In this document: positions 5,303-6,756 of the stretch, one piece after another
Layout of the letters: each line of letters opens with the position of its first letter
How positions within the stretch are numbered: the first letter of the stretch is position 1
From: Desulfurellaceae bacterium
GTDB taxonomy: Bacteria > Campylobacterota_A > Desulfurellia > JAGGSF01
Direction: 5' to 3'
DNA length: 6,756 nucleotides
NCBI GenBank assembly: GCA_023128455.1
Contig: JAGMDW010000119.1
Span: forward strand, 1 to 6,756
Position numbers and translations under genes: made by a program
Notes under the pieces: generated by a model
What the model was told of the DNA's origin: nothing
Databases searched by the model: none
Seen by the model: only the letters and a program-made list of their open reading frames with translations

Positions 5303-6756
5303 TTATTTCTCCTTTTCTTCCTCTACCTCTGCTTCCACCACTTTTTCCTCTTCTTCCTTTTTGGGTTCTTCTTTAGATTCTCCCTCAGTTCCCTGTGAAG
5401 AGGCAGCCTGCGCTTTTTTATATTCTTCTGCTAAATGATGAGACACCGTAAACAATTCGTTTGTCGCTTTCTCTATTGCTTCTTTGTCTTCGCCCTCCAT
5501 TGTCTTCTTTGTCTTCTCTATTGCTTCTTTAATCTTCGTTTTTTCTTCTTCACTGACTTTATCGCCTAATTCTCTTAACGCTTTTTCAGTAGAGTAAATC
5601 GCATTATCCGCTTTATTCCTTACTTCTATTAATTCTCTTTTCTTCCTGTCCTCTTCTGTATGTGCTTCTGCTTCTCCTTTCATTCTTTCTATATCTTCTT
5701 TTGTTAATCCCGATGAAGCTGTAATGCTAATTGCTTGCTCTTTGCCTGTTGCCTTATCTTTGGCTGTAACATTCAGGATACCATTAGCATCTATATCAAA
5801 TGTAACATCAATTTGTGGCATGCCTCTGGGGGCAGGCGGAATACCCATCAGTTCAAATCTTCCCAATGTGCGGTTATCTGTGGCCATCGGTCTTTCCCCC
5901 TGTAGTACATGTATGGTCACAGCAGTTTGGTTGTCATCAGCGGTGGTAAATATTTGACTTTTTTTGGTGGGAATTGTCGTGTTGCGGGGAATAATGTTTG
6001 TCATTACGCTGCCTAATGTTTCTATTCCCAGAGAAAGAGGCGTTACATCCAATAGGAGAATATCCTTTACCTCTCCTTTTAATACACCACCCTGAATGCC
6101 TGCACCCAATGCTACGGCTTCATCAGGATTTACATCTTTGCGTGCTTCTTTGCCGAAAAATTCGGATACTCTTTCTCTAACTTTGGGCATTCTGGTCATT
6201 CCGCCGACTAATATTACATAGTTGATGTCTTCGGCCTTCAAACTTGCATCTTTCACCGCCAATCTACATGGCTCAAAGGTACTTTCGATTAACTCATCTA
6301 CCAGACTTTCCAGTTTTGCTCGGGTTATCTTCATCACTAAATGTTTAGGTCCTGATGCATCAGCGGTAACAAATGGAAGATTAATTTCTGTTTCCAAACT
6401 TGACGAAAGTTCAATCTTTGCTTTTTCTGCAGCTTCTCTTAACCTTTGCAGAGCCATGGGGTCTTTTCTTAAATCTATAGCATTTTCTTTATGAAATTCG
6501 TCGGCAATATAGTCTGATATTCTTTTATCAAAGTCATCTCCGCCTAAATAGGTATTTCCATTAGTAGACTTAACCTCAAATACACCTTCTCCGATTTCTA
6601 ATATGCTAATATCAAATGTTCCTCCTCCCAAATCATAAACAGCAACCTTGCCTTCTTTTTTCTTATCCAAACCGAAAGCTAAAGATGAGGCGGTAGGTTC
6701 ATTGATTATGCGCAGGACATTCAGTCCTGCGATTTGCCCCGCATCCTTCGTTGCCT
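5303..6756 (-). CDS. dnaK: Chaperone protein DnaK (Hsp70), 5'-truncated by window edge
   Basis: This is the ATP-driven cytoplasmic chaperone that works with DnaJ and GrpE to fold, hold and disaggregate proteins. The frame stays open to the right edge: bases 6671-6754 encode ATKDAGQIAGLNV and then RIINEPTASSLAFG. The TTG at 6670 is therefore an internal Leu codon and not the start. By comparison with E. coli DnaK about 150 residues are missing, and 483 are visible. The nucleotide-binding domain shows DLGGGTFD (6611-6634), STNGNTYLGGDDFD, GGMTRMPKVRE and NPDEAVALGAG. The allosteric interdomain linker DILLLD lies at 6047-6064. The substrate-binding beta domain follows, with VTPLSLGIETLG, NTTIP, GERPMATDNRTLG and IDVTFDIDANGILNVTA. 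The lid is a charged helical segment that ends in an acidic, Lys-rich tail (KVVEAEVEEEKEK), resembling the usual DnaK C-terminus. No inactivating change is visible. dnaJ follows after three bases. Promoter and regulatory sites lie off the window. Confidence 0.98.
   Translation of the reverse strand, partial: ATKDAGQIAGLNVLRIINEPTASSLAFGLDKKKEGKVAVYDLGGGTFDISILEIGEGVFEVKSTNGNTYLGGDDFDKRISDYIADEFHKENAIDLRKDPMALQRLREAAEKAKIELSSSLETEINLPFVTADASGPKHLVMKITRAKLESLVDELIESTFEPCRLAVKDASLKAEDINYVILVGGMTRMPKVRERVSEFFGKEARKDVNPDEAVALGAGIQGGVLKGEVKDILLLDVTPLSLGIETLGSVMTNIIPRNTTIPTKKSQIFTTADDNQTAVTIHVLQGERPMATDNRTLGRFELMGIPPAPRGMPQIDVTFDIDANGILNVTAKDKATGKEQAISITASSGLTKEDIERMKGEAEAHTEEDRKKRELIEVRNKADNAIYSTEKALRELGDKVSEEEKTKIKEAIEKTKKTMEGEDKEAIEKATNELFTVSHHLAEEYKKAQAASSQGTEGESKEEPKKEEEEKVVEAEVEEEKEK
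5309..5314 (-). promoter_or_regulatory. Shine-Dalgarno site for dnaJ
   Basis: Read on the minus strand, AAGGAG lies nine bases before the dnaJ ATG, within the last codons of dnaK. It supports the ATG at 5299 as the dnaJ start. The junction reads TAA TAG ATG, so an in-frame second stop follows the dnaK stop directly before the dnaJ start. Confidence 0.8.
5469..5530 (-). repeat. 17-bp direct repeat in the dnaK lid region, 45-bp period
   Basis: The same 17 bases occur at 5469-5485 and 5514-5530; on the minus strand each copy begins AAAGAAGCAATAGAG. Each copy encodes KEAIEK, and the period is 15 codons. Slipped-strand loss or gain of one unit would keep the reading frame. DnaK lids commonly carry similar Lys/Glu-rich helices here, so part of the similarity may be protein-driven. 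Confidence 0.75.
6711..6731 (-). repeat. 8-bp perfect inverted repeat inside dnaK
   Basis: The arms CGCAGGAC (6711-6718) and GTCCTGCG (6724-6731) flank a five-base loop. They lie in the codons for AGLNVLR of the nucleotide-binding domain. No T tract follows on the coding strand, so it is not a terminator. A stem of this size can arise by chance in a window this long. Confidence 0.5.

Noticed and set aside
6668..6670. TTG as the dnaK start codon.
   Set aside because: Upstream in-frame codons to the edge encode conserved DnaK sequence (ATKDAGQIAG and RIINEPTA), so this is an internal Leu codon.

Overview
This is an ordinary bacterial chromosomal segment, AT-rich and almost entirely coding. It holds four protein genes in two convergent blocks. 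There is no RNA gene, insertion sequence, CRISPR array or phage gene, and no stretch of more than a few bases lacks a gene.

Layout: positions 1-3022 (+) carry the 3' part of dnaE, the replicative DNA polymerase III alpha subunit, whose 5' end lies off the left edge. On the minus strand, reading from the right edge leftwards, come dnaK (5303-6756, 5' end off the right edge), dnaJ (4220-5299) and a DUF445-family membrane protein gene (2987-4219). dnaK, dnaJ and the DUF445 gene look like one transcription unit. Three bases separate dnaK from dnaJ, and no bases separate dnaJ from the DUF445 gene. The promoter, any grpE or hrcA partner and any heat-shock operator would lie beyond the right edge. 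dnaE and the DUF445 gene meet tail to tail and overlap by 36 bp, leaving no room for an intergenic terminator.

Roles: DnaK and DnaJ form the Hsp70/Hsp40 folding machine. DnaE copies the chromosome and has no evident functional tie to them beyond position. The DUF445 protein has hydrophobic ends and a long charged middle. Its function is unknown, and its placement directly after dnaJ is the main point of biological interest.

Organism: a bacterium with AT-rich DNA and frequent ATA and AGA codons. The proteins are close to family consensus, and the sequence alone does not fix the phylum. An uncultured anaerobic lineage or a Firmicutes-like organism are guesses only.

I did not find a convincing undescribed system. 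The findings are local oddities: the codon-aligned convergent overlap, a start without a Shine-Dalgarno at the DUF445 gene, a Gln-less internal clamp-binding motif in DnaE, evenly spaced D-[IL]-F motifs in DnaJ, and small repeats inside coding sequence.
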